This document shows positions 35,101 to 44,198 of a stretch of DNA of 64,000 nt, one piece after another. Within the stretch, counting starts at the first letter, position 1. Every line of letters begins with the position of its first letter. Source of the stretch: Gracilimonas sp040904925 (GTDB lineage Bacteria > Bacteroidota > Rhodothermia > Balneolales > Balneolaceae). Below the pieces are notes generated by a model that saw nothing but the letters and a program-made list of their open reading frames with translations, ran no database searches and had not been told where the DNA came from. The stretch spans positions 1 through 64,000 of the forward strand of contig JBBDSP010000006.1 of NCBI GenBank assembly GCA_040904925.1, read 5' to 3'. A program made the position numbers and the translations under genes.

Positions 35101-38100
35101 AAAATAATGTGGAGTTCATCGAATTCTGGGTCCAGCCGGTTCTGCCTGATGGACAAGATCCCTCAGCCGCAGATATCGAAGCCTATGATGGTAAAATCTT
35201 TATTGATATCGGAACTATCTCAGAAGATGTAGTTCCTAACTTTGACTTGAATTCAGAAGATGGTTTAGCTAATAATCCCTCAAATCTTGAATTGGACAGT
35301 TTTGGAGAAAATGTCAGGTCCTTTGTACCAGCAAATCCGACAGCGCCTCAGGGGCAATTTTCGAATGAAGACCGTGAACTCGAAGATGTGGGATTTGACG
35401 GGATTCCAAGTGCAAACGGTTTTGATGCCCAAAAGGTAGAAACAGCTCTCTTCAGTGGTTTTATAGATTCCATGAGGCAAGCTTATGGTGAAAATAGTCC
35501 TGAATTTCAGGCTATTCAGGCAGATCCTTCCAATGATGATTATGTATTCTATGGAGAGTCAAGAGTCCAGGTTCTTCCTCTTCATGAGCGGTTTCATCGG
35601 GTGTTGGGATATCATGAGGGAAATACCCCGACTGCTGGCGGGGATAAAAGAGCCATTACCCCACGCCCTGATACAGAAGGTTTGGTTAGCCGCTCTAATG
35701 TTGAGACTAACAATAATTACTATCAGTATGAAATTGATCTGAATCCGGCCGACTTCAATAATCTTGAGATAGGCAGTGAAGGAACGTATATCGTAGATAA
35801 GGTACCAGGTGAGCGACAACAAGATCGCTGGCATTTGGTACGTATTCCATTAGCTGAGTTTGAACGCAAGGTTGGGGATATAGAAGGCTTTCAAAATATT
35901 AGCCATATTAGAATGTGGATGTCGGGATATGAAAAGCCGTTCACAATGCGCTTTGCTACTTTTGAGTTCATTGGCAGCCAGTGGCGAAAAGTGGATGATA
36001 TAGACGAAACTCAAAATGCTTCGGGTGAATTCAGGGTCTCAACGATCAATATTGAGGAAAATGCAAACCGAGCTCCGGTTCCCTACAGGCAGCCTGATGG
36101 TTCTATAAGGGCGCTGAATCGTGGAGCTCAGGTACAGTCTCTAGCCAATGAACAATCTATTGCACTTGGGGTGGAAGACCTTGGCCCCGGAGAGATTCAG
36201 ATGGTGAAGAAGGTATATCCAGGAGGCCTGAATCTTCTTAATTATTCCAATATGCGAATGTTTGTGCATGGTGAAGGGTATTGGGATCAAACCAGGGAGG
36301 GGAATGGAAGGAATGATGTAGAACTGATCATCAGAATGGGAACAGACTTGAACGCCAATTATTACGAATACCGACAACCAATTTCACCCTCTGATCCAAA
36401 TTATCCATATTCACCCTATTCTACAGATGGAAGTGGTGACCTGCTTGGTGATGCAGAAGAAGTATGGCGATATGATGAAAACAGTATGAATGTGATTTTA
36501 TCAGCTTTCAACGAATTAAAACAACTCAGGGATCAGCAGGAAGGGGTGGATCTGTCTCAAAAATTTGAGCTAGAATTGTCACCTGAAGATGATGATGCAG
36601 TAGAAGGTGCCGTGGTGGCGATCAGGGGAAATCCTTCTTTAGGACGAGTATCCGAACTTGGGATGGGTATTTTAAACCCCTACGACCCTTCGGATGTAAA
36701 TTCCCCCGGCGTGCCAAGTTTGGATGGGGAGTTTTGGTTGAATGAACTTCGAGTATCAGGTTTTGATAATGAAAAGGGTTGGAAAGCCAATGCAAAAGCC
36801 AGCTTTAAACTTGCCGATCTGGCTACAGTGAATACCAATTTCACAAGAACGACAACCGGTTTTGGAGGATTGGATTCCCGGCTTGGAAATCGAAGTGTTG
36901 CTGATGATATTGGATATGATCTGAGTTCTACCGTAAACCTGCATAAGCTTATTCCAGATCGCTATGGCTGGAGTTTTCCGGTGACGGTTTCAACTAGAAA
37001 GAATGTCTCAACTCCCAAATTTTTACCAAATCAAGGTGATATAAGACTTGATGATTTTATAAACGCCACCAACAATAACGATCAGCTTTCTGAAAGTGAA
37101 CAAGAAGCTCGGATCAACCAGCGTATCAACGAGATCGAGACGGTAAGGGATAACTTTTCGATCAATATGTCTAGTATTTCTAAACAAAACTCTCAAAGCA
37201 AGCTTGCACAGTATACGATCGATAAAACCCGTCTTTCGTATGTGTACAATGAAGGGAAATCTAAAAATCCGGAGATACAGTTTCAGAATGACTGGAATTA
37301 TACATCCTCTATTCAATACAATCTTTCTTTTAATAATGTGAAGCTGTTTCGGCCATTTGGTTTTCTGGAAGAAGTACCCGTTGCCGGCGCTTTATCAGGG
37401 CTTCGCCTGGGCTATATGCCTTCATCTATTAATGCTTCAGCTAATTTAAACAGGTCATACACCGAGAAAAGAAGACGTGCACAGTTTAACGGGGAGGGAC
37501 TGGAAGTTATTCAACCCTTACAGCAAAGTCAGACATTTAATCAAAGATCGACTTTTGGGTTTTCTTATAACCTCACACCCAATATCCCCATCTCTTTCAG
37601 AACCAATACAAACTACGATCTTTCGAATGCGGGACGGAGAAATATTAATGCTACCGGACTTGAAGCGGATAGTTCTTCCTATCAATTATTACCAACTTTT
37701 GAGGTATTAAATAAGATCGTTACCGATACGCTTTCGGCGCGGAGATCTAATTATGAAGAGACTTACACAACCAGCTGGAGACCGAATTTTAACAAGATTG
37801 ATGCCCTTAATTGGTTTAGTTACTCTGCATCATACAGCGGCGGCTATGGGTGGACAAACAGTCCACGAGGTTCAAATCTTGGAGCAGGAGTTTCAAACAG
37901 TTTTCGACTTGACCACAATGTGAAGTTTGGGGTTGGGGATCTAATCGATAAGATTCCGTTTTTTGAAAAAATGGAAGAAACCAATACGGAGGCTTCCAGA
38001 GAAAGGAATCAAAATAGTTCAAACGATGAAGCGCGGGAAACCCCTGATTTGTTTAAGGATATACAGTTTGTGGGAAGGAAGTTCATACTGGCTCTTTTCA

Positions 38101-39440
38101 GCATGCAAAGCATTGATATCACCTATAATGATACCAAAACGGCAAGTCAGGCAGGGTATAGTGGGGAATCGCAGATTTATTATGCTTTTGGAGGACCGGG
38201 AGACAATCATTACTCTCCACCATTCGGTTATAGGGTTGGGTTTCAGGATGATCTCCCAAGATCTCAGTTGATACAGCAGGGAACCGAAGGAAGAACGATC
38301 ACGATTCCAAAAAACAATAACTACTCCGACAACATCACAATGGGAACCAAGCTAAATTTAACAAACAGTTTAACGCTCGATCTGAGTTGGAATACCAAGT
38401 GGGATGAGCGAAGAACTGATAATATATCATTGAGTCCTGATGGTGATTTTGGATCAACAATATCTGCAAGTGGAAATATAAGTTCTTCGGTTTGGGCTTT
38501 TGGGCAAGGGTATAGAGATCTTTTTGAGCGACAGCTTGAAACAGCATTTGATGATCTTGATGGAACTAATGTGATCAGTGATGAAACAGGAAATGGAGAT
38601 GGAAGAACCGTGCTGAACAGAAATACATTAGAGGAAGATTTCAGAAGATCCTATATGGGCGGCGGAACCGGAGTGATCGGGGAGAAAGGTTACACCCCGA
38701 TTCCTAAACCCAACTGGAGACTAACATGGACCGGTGTTGAAGACATGATACCATTTATAGGAAATAGCATGAGAAGAGCTACTATCACCCACAGCTATAC
38801 TGGAAACTATCGTATGGGATGGAATTTGAATACCATAACCGGAGAACAACCCGGGCAGGGAATAGGGGCTTTTAGCGTCATTGATGTGAAAGGTGAATAT
38901 GAACCTACTTCCATAAATGTGGAACAACGATTCTCTCCACTGATGCAGCTTAATATCACCTGGGAATCTGACCTGCGAACACAAATTGGCTATGACAGAA
39001 GTAAAACCAATAGTTTGGCACTCTCCAGTAGAACAGTCACAGAACGCCTTTCCAAGGGATTAACAGCCTCCATTAACTACACATTCAGAGGTATAACATT
39101 ACCATTTTTCCCAAGAATAAAGAATAATATTGACGTGACTATCAATGGTGGTTATGCGGATGATACGGAGCAGAAGTTTTATCTGAACCAGGATATAGAG
39201 CAGGCACTAAGTGTTGTTGATCCTGTTACAGATGTTAGCCAATATGATTTCACGGATCCGTTTATTACGGGACAGAATCGTATCAATGCTTCGGTTGTAT
39301 TTGGCTATCGGTTCTCGCAAACGGTGACTTCGAATTTTGAGTATACCTTCACGAAAGTAGAACCGAAGTCTTCAGCTTTCCCACCCCGGACCAATCACGA
39401 TATCCGATTCAATTTCAGAATTGCCATTCAGTCGAGATAA
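32160..39440 (+). CDS. sprA: Cell surface protein SprA (Sov), type 9 secretion outer-membrane translocon
   Basis: 2426 residues, the expected giant size of SprA. It has a signal peptide ending at ASAQ near residue 29, then many amphipathic beta segments forming a very large outer-membrane barrel. Family-typical segments include NLRVNGSANMNVGVAIQN, GTIGDKLTIATDWDTERAFD, FIDDFEGTKQSISFMSPTRW near residue 826 and FWLNELRVSGFDNEKGWKA. The C-terminus ends in alternating barrel strands (HDIRFNFRIAIQSR). In gliding Bacteroidota SprA is the exit channel of type 9 secretion. The annotated start is GTG; a later in-frame ATG (MNGLLMIG) would shorten the signal peptide. No other T9SS gene (gldKLMN, porV) is in the window, and the neighbours are envelope genes. 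Confidence 0.93.
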   Translation: MHSFLKLVYYLPFACLMNGLLMIGIASAQDTTDVAINISEADSTLEGVKFIFRTPQSAKGLYKGTSPGKLYYIRSSKEIFSTSWDSSDTYRGERKIEGIDISLPTRYDFETFARVKKEQQKREIRYDLIQESKQQEQEGRGLLDFSLQIPGGQSSVFTTIFGKPEVNLRVNGSANMNVGVAIQNIDDPTIEPDLQRRIDPTFNQNLQLNIQGTIGDKLTIATDWDTERAFDFQNRLSIVYEGYEDEIIKSIEMGNVSMETGNSLIRGGASLFGIKSVTELGSLKFTSVLSQQKGESETQSITGGSQETQFSIRPSQYQDNRHFFIDFYNRQEFENNVADPQQLGQAYQISDLKVWVSEPQINTTDPEAVRAGAFVDLGVVENVDGSYGLPNPANDNIDDALLEANRGNTSASAESFNVSGNDFYNGYFRPLQEGADYTINKTLGYITLNRGLSSGAYLAVSFVRQGVPGEGENNIEIGDISPQSSGLTYLKLIRSNNPTPDLKSWALTMRNVYSLGVSNVTQDGLTVDIKYTTGNVDETNLPGRTQPLLQDLGLDRTDSEGGENPDNQIDFSGIILNPSNGTVLFPYLEPFGGRIRTLLEQTGASDSLIASVTYDELYTERQSNADQSNKNNFYRIEGVSQGGVSGNFSLGISLVEGSVKVFANSTELTEGVDYEVDYSFGTITILNDRFLASGQDIRVEYENNQLNAIGQKNFTGLRAEYEFSEDIRIGGTYFKLKEQPLSDKITVGNESINNTILGMDARARFDTPWLTRFIDQIPLLQTKEESNIDISGEFAQLRPGVAQTNAARDAIDNGKLFTDEENGLVFIDDFEGTKQSISFMSPTRWNLAAAPAAIPGYGPDEAYFNDPNFSPINSLESKIARSDLRSQFSWYTVPRNISSILGGVEETPESKTILTQEVFPGRETNNAQEDVINTLDLFYNPGERGPYNYNTDLKNRLENSPEDQWGGMTAVIPSGQEDLTQNNVEFIEFWVQPVLPDGQDPSAADIEAYDGKIFIDIGTISEDVVPNFDLNSEDGLANNPSNLELDSFGENVRSFVPANPTAPQGQFSNEDRELEDVGFDGIPSANGFDAQKVETALFSGFIDSMRQAYGENSPEFQAIQADPSNDDYVFYGESRVQVLPLHERFHRVLGYHEGNTPTAGGDKRAITPRPDTEGLVSRSNVETNNNYYQYEIDLNPADFNNLEIGSEGTYIVDKVPGERQQDRWHLVRIPLAEFERKVGDIEGFQNISHIRMWMSGYEKPFTMRFATFEFIGSQWRKVDDIDETQNASGEFRVSTINIEENANRAPVPYRQPDGSIRALNRGAQVQSLANEQSIALGVEDLGPGEIQMVKKVYPGGLNLLNYSNMRMFVHGEGYWDQTREGNGRNDVELIIRMGTDLNANYYEYRQPISPSDPNYPYSPYSTDGSGDLLGDAEEVWRYDENSMNVILSAFNELKQLRDQQEGVDLSQKFELELSPEDDDAVEGAVVAIRGNPSLGRVSELGMGILNPYDPSDVNSPGVPSLDGEFWLNELRVSGFDNEKGWKANAKASFKLADLATVNTNFTRTTTGFGGLDSRLGNRSVADDIGYDLSSTVNLHKLIPDRYGWSFPVTVSTRKNVSTPKFLPNQGDIRLDDFINATNNNDQLSESEQEARINQRINEIETVRDNFSINMSSISKQNSQSKLAQYTIDKTRLSYVYNEGKSKNPEIQFQNDWNYTSSIQYNLSFNNVKLFRPFGFLEEVPVAGALSGLRLGYMPSSINASANLNRSYTEKRRRAQFNGEGLEVIQPLQQSQTFNQRSTFGFSYNLTPNIPISFRTNTNYDLSNAGRRNINATGLEADSSSYQLLPTFEVLNKIVTDTLSARRSNYEETYTTSWRPNFNKIDALNWFSYSASYSGGYGWTNSPRGSNLGAGVSNSFRLDHNVKFGVGDLIDKIPFFEKMEETNTEASRERNQNSSNDEARETPDLFKDIQFVGRKFILALFSMQSIDITYNDTKTASQAGYSGESQIYYAFGGPGDNHYSPPFGYRVGFQDDLPRSQLIQQGTEGRTITIPKNNNYSDNITMGTKLNLTNSLTLDLSWNTKWDERRTDNISLSPDGDFGSTISASGNISSSVWAFGQGYRDLFERQLETAFDDLDGTNVISDETGNGDGRTVLNRNTLEEDFRRSYMGGGTGVIGEKGYTPIPKPNWRLTWTGVEDMIPFIGNSMRRATITHSYTGNYRMGWNLNTITGEQPGQGIGAFSVIDVKGEYEPTSINVEQRFSPLMQLNITWESDLRTQIGYDRSKTNSLALSSRTVTERLSKGLTASINYTFRGITLPFFPRIKNNIDVTINGGYADDTEQKFYLNQDIEQALSVVDPVTDVSQYDFTDPFITGQNRINASVVFGYRFSQTVTSNFEYTFTKVEPKSSAFPPRTNHDIRFNFRIAIQSR

Positions 39441-39794
39441 AATTAGTCACAGGTTGTAGCCCTTGTAGATATCAGGTAGTGTGTTCACACTTTTGGTTCT
39501 TTGGTTTTAGCTACCATTTCCTTGTTTGTCATTTCGAACGTAGTGTAGTGAGTGAAAACGAACGAAACGAAGTTGAGAAATCTAAAGAGGTCAGAAGGGC
39601 CTTTTATTTTTGTATTCAACCCCGCAGATTTCTCCGCTACACTCGCTCACCCTTATGGGGTTTGCTCTTTCCGGTCGAAATGACAAAGCTGAGAGATACT
39701 TTGACAACTGCCTCTATTTATCATCGAATTAACTAACATCTAAAAGGAAGATAATTTTTAGAGAGCTAATTTCAGGTTAAAAAGTAAAAAGGCT
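39441..39794. other. Intergenic region holding a large inverted repeat
   Basis: About 350 bases between the sprA stop and the converging lnt gene. Apart from the inverted repeat listed separately, nothing recognisable; the open frame crossing it is made of the repeat. Confidence 0.6.
39525..39687. repeat. Large imperfect inverted repeat of dispersed type
   Basis: Outer arms TTTGTCATTTCGA (39525-39537) and TCGAAATGACAAA (39675-39687) are perfect complements. Inner arms GAGAAATCT (39575-39583) and AGATTTCTC (39626-39634) also pair, with further complementarity between GTAGTGTAGTGAGTG and the CTACACTCGCTCAC segment. This 'GTCATTTCGA...GAGAAATCT' layout is a familiar dispersed intergenic element in Bacteroidota-like genomes. 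It sits between convergent genes. Confidence 0.8.
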
Positions 39795-41351
39795 TTAGTA
39801 CTCTTTTTTGAATTTGAAATATCCCAGAAATATCCCGGTTAAGATCAAACAAAAGGCCGGCAGCCAGTTTCCAAAGCGGGTATAAAATGTTTGGGTACTC
39901 CGGTTGTAGACTTGCCCCGTAAAGCCGGCTCGAACCCAATAGTCTGTTTTTTGAACGATCTCTCCATTGGGAGCAATAATTCCGGAAAGGCCGTTATTTG
40001 CACTTCTTGCAATCCAGCGATCAAACTCAATTGCACGAAGGCGGGCATAGGCAAAATGTTGATGATGTCCGCTGGTATTACCCCACCAGCCATCGTTAGT
40101 GATAATGGTAAGAAATGAGGCATCTTGCTGTACGAACTTTCGGATCCATGTGGGATAGACCGAATCATAACAGATCAATCCGGGCGTGGTAAAATTATTG
40201 GTCGAGATCATATTGGTCTCAGAGCCTTTACCAAATCCTGCGATCTTTCCCCAATCAACCCAGTCAAATATATCGATAGCAGCAAGCGTATTTACAAAGG
40301 GAATACGCTCCACTACCGGCACTAAATTACCTTTCTCATAATCAGACACTTCGCCGTCTTCGTCTATATAAAGTGCGGCGTTAAAATAGTTGTACGGCAG
40401 TCCTTCGTAGGGACGATAAGGATAAATTCCTCGGTATAAGATACTGGTGTCCTTATCATAGGTTTTATAAAGTCCGGTTCCCAAAATGAAATTCGTATCC
40501 CAGGCTTTAGCAGAGTCAGCAACTCGCTGAGCAGTAGATGAGGTAGAAAAAATGGCTCCATCTACTGCATTTTCCGGCCAGATAATGAGGTCGGTATTTC
40601 GGGTGATGGTTCTTGAGGTCAATGAAAATAAGCTGTCAACCACTTCAGTTAACCCACTCATTCCGGCATAGTCCTGATAAGAATCATGGTTTGGTTGTAT
40701 GACAGCAACTTCAACAGCTTCCTGCGAATTCGAGCTGACTTCACCACTGCTATACAGTATAAAAGACCAGGCCGGGAAAAAGATAAATACACCTATAGCA
40801 GCATACATGATCTGCTTTTCTTTATGAATTATAAACTGATAGGTGAGGGCTGCACAGAGTATCACCCAAAAAGAAATACCCAGAAATCCGGTTACGGAGA
40901 TGTATTGAATAATGCTGATCCAGTTGGCCCAGGCATTTCCGAGTGCGAGCCAGGTCCATGAGAGATCCCAGTGGTGATGAAGAAATTCGTAGCCCACCCA
41001 GGCCGAAGTCTGTAGCAGTGCGATTAATATCGGAGATCGGCTTTTGTCTGAAAAGTATTTACCCAGGCAGAGAGGAATGGTCATCAACACACTGTTGGCA
41101 AGGATTGCAGCTACCCCTGCAGCAAGGCTGGCCATCATAAGCCAGTACGTACCGAGCAGATTCCAGACTACAAATCCTGCATAACTATAATAAGCCAGCT
41201 GTTTGTAGGAATCACATTTTTGGGAAAGATGGAATAACAATATAAATGCCGGAATGCTCAGGAATGAGAGATTTAAGGGAGGAAAACTCATTCCCAATAA
41301 AACACCTGCGCTGACTGATACCACCCATTTATTTTCTATCCAATATTTCAT
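39795..41351 (-). CDS. lnt: Apolipoprotein N-acyltransferase
   Basis: 518 residues. Five to seven N-terminal membrane helices are followed by a periplasmic nitrilase domain and a final helix. The catalytic triad is visible: Glu in IIWPENAVDG near residue 255, Lys in EKGNLVPVVERIPF near 340, and Cys in LICYDSVYP near 391. It N-acylates the lipid-modified cysteine of lipoproteins at the inner membrane. It overlaps rsmI by 4 bases (ATGA). Confidence 0.95.
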   Translation of the reverse strand: MKYWIENKWVVSVSAGVLLGMSFPPLNLSFLSIPAFILLFHLSQKCDSYKQLAYYSYAGFVVWNLLGTYWLMMASLAAGVAAILANSVLMTIPLCLGKYFSDKSRSPILIALLQTSAWVGYEFLHHHWDLSWTWLALGNAWANWISIIQYISVTGFLGISFWVILCAALTYQFIIHKEKQIMYAAIGVFIFFPAWSFILYSSGEVSSNSQEAVEVAVIQPNHDSYQDYAGMSGLTEVVDSLFSLTSRTITRNTDLIIWPENAVDGAIFSTSSTAQRVADSAKAWDTNFILGTGLYKTYDKDTSILYRGIYPYRPYEGLPYNYFNAALYIDEDGEVSDYEKGNLVPVVERIPFVNTLAAIDIFDWVDWGKIAGFGKGSETNMISTNNFTTPGLICYDSVYPTWIRKFVQQDASFLTIITNDGWWGNTSGHHQHFAYARLRAIEFDRWIARSANNGLSGIIAPNGEIVQKTDYWVRAGFTGQVYNRSTQTFYTRFGNWLPAFCLILTGIFLGYFKFKKEY

Positions 41352-42031
41352 TCTGTATATCCTTTTCCTGAAATAATAACTACGATCTCACCTTTTATGG
41401 AATCGCGCTCTTCAAACTCTTTTTTCAATTCACTTATTGTGCCCCTGACCACTTCTTCAAATTTTTTCGTGAGCTCCCGAGCAACAGCCGCCAGGCGATC
41501 CGGTTCAAAATGTTCTTCTATTTCACCCAGCAACTTCAAGATACGGTTCGGACTTTCGTAGATGATGATGGTCCGTTCTTCTTCAGCGAGTTCGCCCAAT
41601 CTTTTTTGTCGCCCTTTTTTGTGAGGGAGAAATCCTTCGAACACATAGCGGTCACATGGCAATCCGCTTGAGACAAGTGCAGTGGTAGCAGCATCGGGAC
41701 CCGGAATTACGGTAACGGTATGTCCGCCTTGTTTGGCTGCCCGGATAGCTAAAAATCCAGGATCTGAAATGCCCGGCATACCCGCATCGCTGATAAGGGC
41801 CACATCCTGATGAGCATCTAGAATGTTTGTAAGGTGACCAACTTTACGGTGTTCATTATGCTGATGAAATGAAAAGGTTGGCTTGCTGATTCCGAAATGT
41901 TGTAACAGATTTCCGGAAGTGCGAGTATCCTCGCAGGCGATATAATCTACAGATCCAAGGATTTCCACTGCACGAGGGGAGAGGTCCTGAAGGTTACCGA
42001 TAGGCGTTGCAACAATATAAAGTATGGACAA
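41348..42031 (-). CDS. rsmI: 16S rRNA 2'-O-ribose C1402 methyltransferase
   Basis: 227 residues, tetrapyrrole-methylase fold. Conserved pieces are IVATPIGNLQDLSPRA at the N-terminus, CEDTRTSGNLLQHFGI, LISDAGMPGISDPG near residue 77 and VIPGPDAATTALVSSGLP. It lacks the C-terminal extension of the longer forms (about 280 residues). First gene of a two-gene operon with lnt. Confidence 0.94.
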   Translation of the reverse strand: MSILYIVATPIGNLQDLSPRAVEILGSVDYIACEDTRTSGNLLQHFGISKPTFSFHQHNEHRKVGHLTNILDAHQDVALISDAGMPGISDPGFLAIRAAKQGGHTVTVIPGPDAATTALVSSGLPCDRYVFEGFLPHKKGRQKRLGELAEEERTIIIYESPNRILKLLGEIEEHFEPDRLAAVARELTKKFEEVVRGTISELKKEFEERDSIKGEIVVIISGKGYTE

Positions 42032-42127
42032 AATGTGGGGTTATTTTTATGAAGAAGGACAAATATCAGATTACCGCCGGCAAAATACAATCGAATTAGA
42101 TTTATGGCAGACTTTATATGTGATACT

Positions 42128-42157
42128 TTGGAATTTCATAATGGGGTTGTATGTTTG
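42128..42157 (+). promoter_or_regulatory. Bacteroidota-type promoter (perfect match)
   Basis: TTG (42128-42130), exactly 19 bases, TATGTTTG (42150-42157): a full match to TTG-N19-TAnnTTTG, about 37 bases before the next start codon. Confidence 0.75.
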
Positions 42158-42194
42158 AGTGCTTAAAATAATTTAAAACTATCTGAATACGAAT

Positions 42195-42581
42195 ATGAAT
42201 TTTAAACCATCCGGAATAAATCACATCACCATAAGAGTTAACCGCATTGATGCTTCCAAAGAGTTTTATGGTGATATATTGGGCCTTGAATTGGTAAAAA
42301 CAATGGGCCAGAGTATGGCGGTATATAAGATCGGGGAAGAAGATACGCTGGTAATTGTGGAAGCAGAGACAAGTTATGATCCTACATCAAGAGATTTTCG
42401 TGTTGATCACTTTGGGTTTTATGTGGACGATCCCAAGCAAGTGGATGAGCTGGCCAAGTATTTCCGAGAAAAGGAAGTGACTATTATGAGTGGCCCCGCA
42501 AATCGTAAAAAAGGACGTTTCCTATTCGTTTCAGACCCCGATGGGAATATGATCGAGTACTTTTATGAAGAAGAAAAATGA
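42195..42581 (+). CDS. VOC-superfamily (glyoxalase/dioxygenase fold) protein
   Basis: 128 residues. INHITIRVNRIDASKEFYGD opens the first beta-alpha-beta-beta-beta unit with a metal-ligand His; VDHFGFYVDD and DPDGNMIEYFYEE complete the second with His and Glu. This is the vicinal oxygen chelate fold, as in glyoxalase I, fosfomycin resistance proteins and ring-cleaving dioxygenases. Substrate not identifiable. It has a clear promoter and overlaps the next gene by 17 bases. Confidence 0.85.
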   Translation: MNFKPSGINHITIRVNRIDASKEFYGDILGLELVKTMGQSMAVYKIGEEDTLVIVEAETSYDPTSRDFRVDHFGFYVDDPKQVDELAKYFREKEVTIMSGPANRKKGRFLFVSDPDGNMIEYFYEEEK

Positions 42582-42915
42582 AATAGAGCAGGAGTTGGAC
42601 CGTAAGGAATTCGAAAATGAGATCAATCGGGACCTAAGTAGCCAATATCAGCGTATAGATGTTTTTGAGAGAATGCATGAGGATAAGAATCCATATGTGA
42701 TCGGGGTGATGAACTTCTTTTCCACCGTGTTGTTTTTTGAAGTGCTGTATTGGTTGGTCAAAACGTTGATCAATTATTTCACTTTTGGTTTTACAGCCGG
42801 TTTTTTTGAAACCATGGGTTCTTTTATTCACATAGCTGTGCTGATCCTCGCTGTAAGCTCAGTGATTAAGAAACGTTCGGCAGTGGAAGTGGTTATAGAC
42901 CGTTGGCCTTTTTAG
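42565..42915 (+). CDS. Hypothetical membrane protein
   Basis: 116 residues. A charged N-terminal region rich in Glu, Asn and Arg (about 45 residues) is followed by two or three hydrophobic segments around residues 48-70 and 75-98, and a basic tail. It is translationally coupled to the VOC gene (17-base overlap) and converges with the APC gene, overlapping its end by 4 bases. No family recognised. Confidence 0.65.
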   Translation: MKKKNEIEQELDRKEFENEINRDLSSQYQRIDVFERMHEDKNPYVIGVMNFFSTVLFFEVLYWLVKTLINYFTFGFTAGFFETMGSFIHIAVLILAVSSVIKKRSAVEVVIDRWPF

Positions 42916-44198
42916 TGATCTTGGCCCGATATTTTTTTAGCCACTGTATGCCATATCAATCCTATACCAAGTAATATAAGTCCGGATATCCAGATTTTTG
43001 GTTCAATCCAGAAGGCGAGGAAAAGGCATCCCAGAAAACCGCAAGCAGGAATCCATCGGGGATAGAGCTGCTTTTCCCGATCCATCATAAAAGCAGATAG
43101 GTTAGTAATAGCATAATAGATCAACACGGTAAAGGCGCTGAACGTCCATGTAAAACTGATGCTCCCGGTTAAAACCAGCCCTCCAATGATAGCACCTGTA
43201 ACCCAAACCGAGGCAACAGGGCTTTTACTTTGCTGATCTACTTTAGACAGGAAGGTTGGCAGATCTTTACGCCGGCTCATTCCCAGCATTACTCTGGAAA
43301 GACCCAAAATAAGATTCAGTAAAACACCTAACATGGCAGTAATGGCCGCCACTGAGATCAATGTTCCCAATCCCGGAACGGACAAAGCTTGTGCAACGAC
43401 CATCAAAGGGGCCGCTTCTCCGTTAAGCGTGTTCCCGAAATCTTCTGCTCCCATAATATGAATGGCCGTTAGCGAAACTGCGAGGTACAGAACAATGATA
43501 AATGCCATAGCTGCGATAATGGCTTTTGGAATGGTTTTACGAGGCTCAGAAACTTCTTCTCCAAGGGTGGCAATTCGTCCGTATCCCGTGTATGCTACAA
43601 ACATTAATGCTGCTCCATATAAAATGGATTTGGAAGATACATCGGTAAAGGAATCTGTAACAGGTTGAAGTGGGAGACCTTTAGTCCAGCTAGACATAAT
43701 GACTAAGCTAAAAAGTCCAAAAATGGTTAGTGAGACAATGAATTTATTCACATTGTTGCTACGTTCAATTCCCCCGGAAACCAAAGCCGTAATTACAAGC
43801 AAGATGAAGAAAGAGGAGCCTACAAATACCCAATCCGGGCTTTCGATTCCAAACAAATAGAATAAGTAACCGGCACACCCCAAAACAGCAGTAGCGGCTG
43901 AAGCTGATTTTGCTGTAAGGAACATCCAGCCGGCTGAAAATCCCCAGTAGGAACCAAGTACAATGTTACCGTATTCATAAGTTCCACCACTTACAGGGTA
44001 GTTTGCAGCAAGTTGGGCACTGCTAAGACCGTTAAAAGTGGCAAGAATCCCGGCAATTACAATAGAAATAATAATTCCGTTTCCGGCAATTTGAGTGGCA
44101 AGGGCAATACTTACAAAAAGGCCGGTACCCAAAATAGAACCGAGTCCCATAAGTACTGCACCAGGAGTCTTTACGGAGCGACTTAGTTCATCTTTCAT
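42912..44198 (-). CDS. APC-superfamily amino acid permease
   Basis: 428 residues with about 12 membrane helices. The substrate/sodium-site region GLGSILGTGLFVSIA in TM1 and GGTYEYGNIVLG near TM3 are typical of amino acid-polyamine-organocation carriers, and YTGYGRIATLGEEVSEPRKT is the conserved loop after TM6. It likely imports or exchanges an amino acid at the inner membrane; specificity unknown. It overlaps the DoxX gene by 4 bases. Confidence 0.88.
   Translation of the reverse strand: MKDELSRSVKTPGAVLMGLGSILGTGLFVSIALATQIAGNGIIISIVIAGILATFNGLSSAQLAANYPVSGGTYEYGNIVLGSYWGFSAGWMFLTAKSASAATAVLGCAGYLFYLFGIESPDWVFVGSSFFILLVITALVSGGIERSNNVNKFIVSLTIFGLFSLVIMSSWTKGLPLQPVTDSFTDVSSKSILYGAALMFVAYTGYGRIATLGEEVSEPRKTIPKAIIAAMAFIIVLYLAVSLTAIHIMGAEDFGNTLNGEAAPLMVVAQALSVPGLGTLISVAAITAMLGVLLNLILGLSRVMLGMSRRKDLPTFLSKVDQQSKSPVASVWVTGAIIGGLVLTGSISFTWTFSAFTVLIYYAITNLSAFMMDREKQLYPRWIPACGFLGCLFLAFWIEPKIWISGLILLGIGLIWHTVAKKISGQDH

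Noticed and set aside
32160..39440. Complete type 9 secretion locus
   Set aside because: Only SprA is present; neighbouring genes are LPS export and lipoprotein maturation, with no gld or por genes in the window.
39479..39736. 85-codon frame after sprA
   Set aside because: It consists of the dispersed inverted repeat; no start context and no protein-like sequence.
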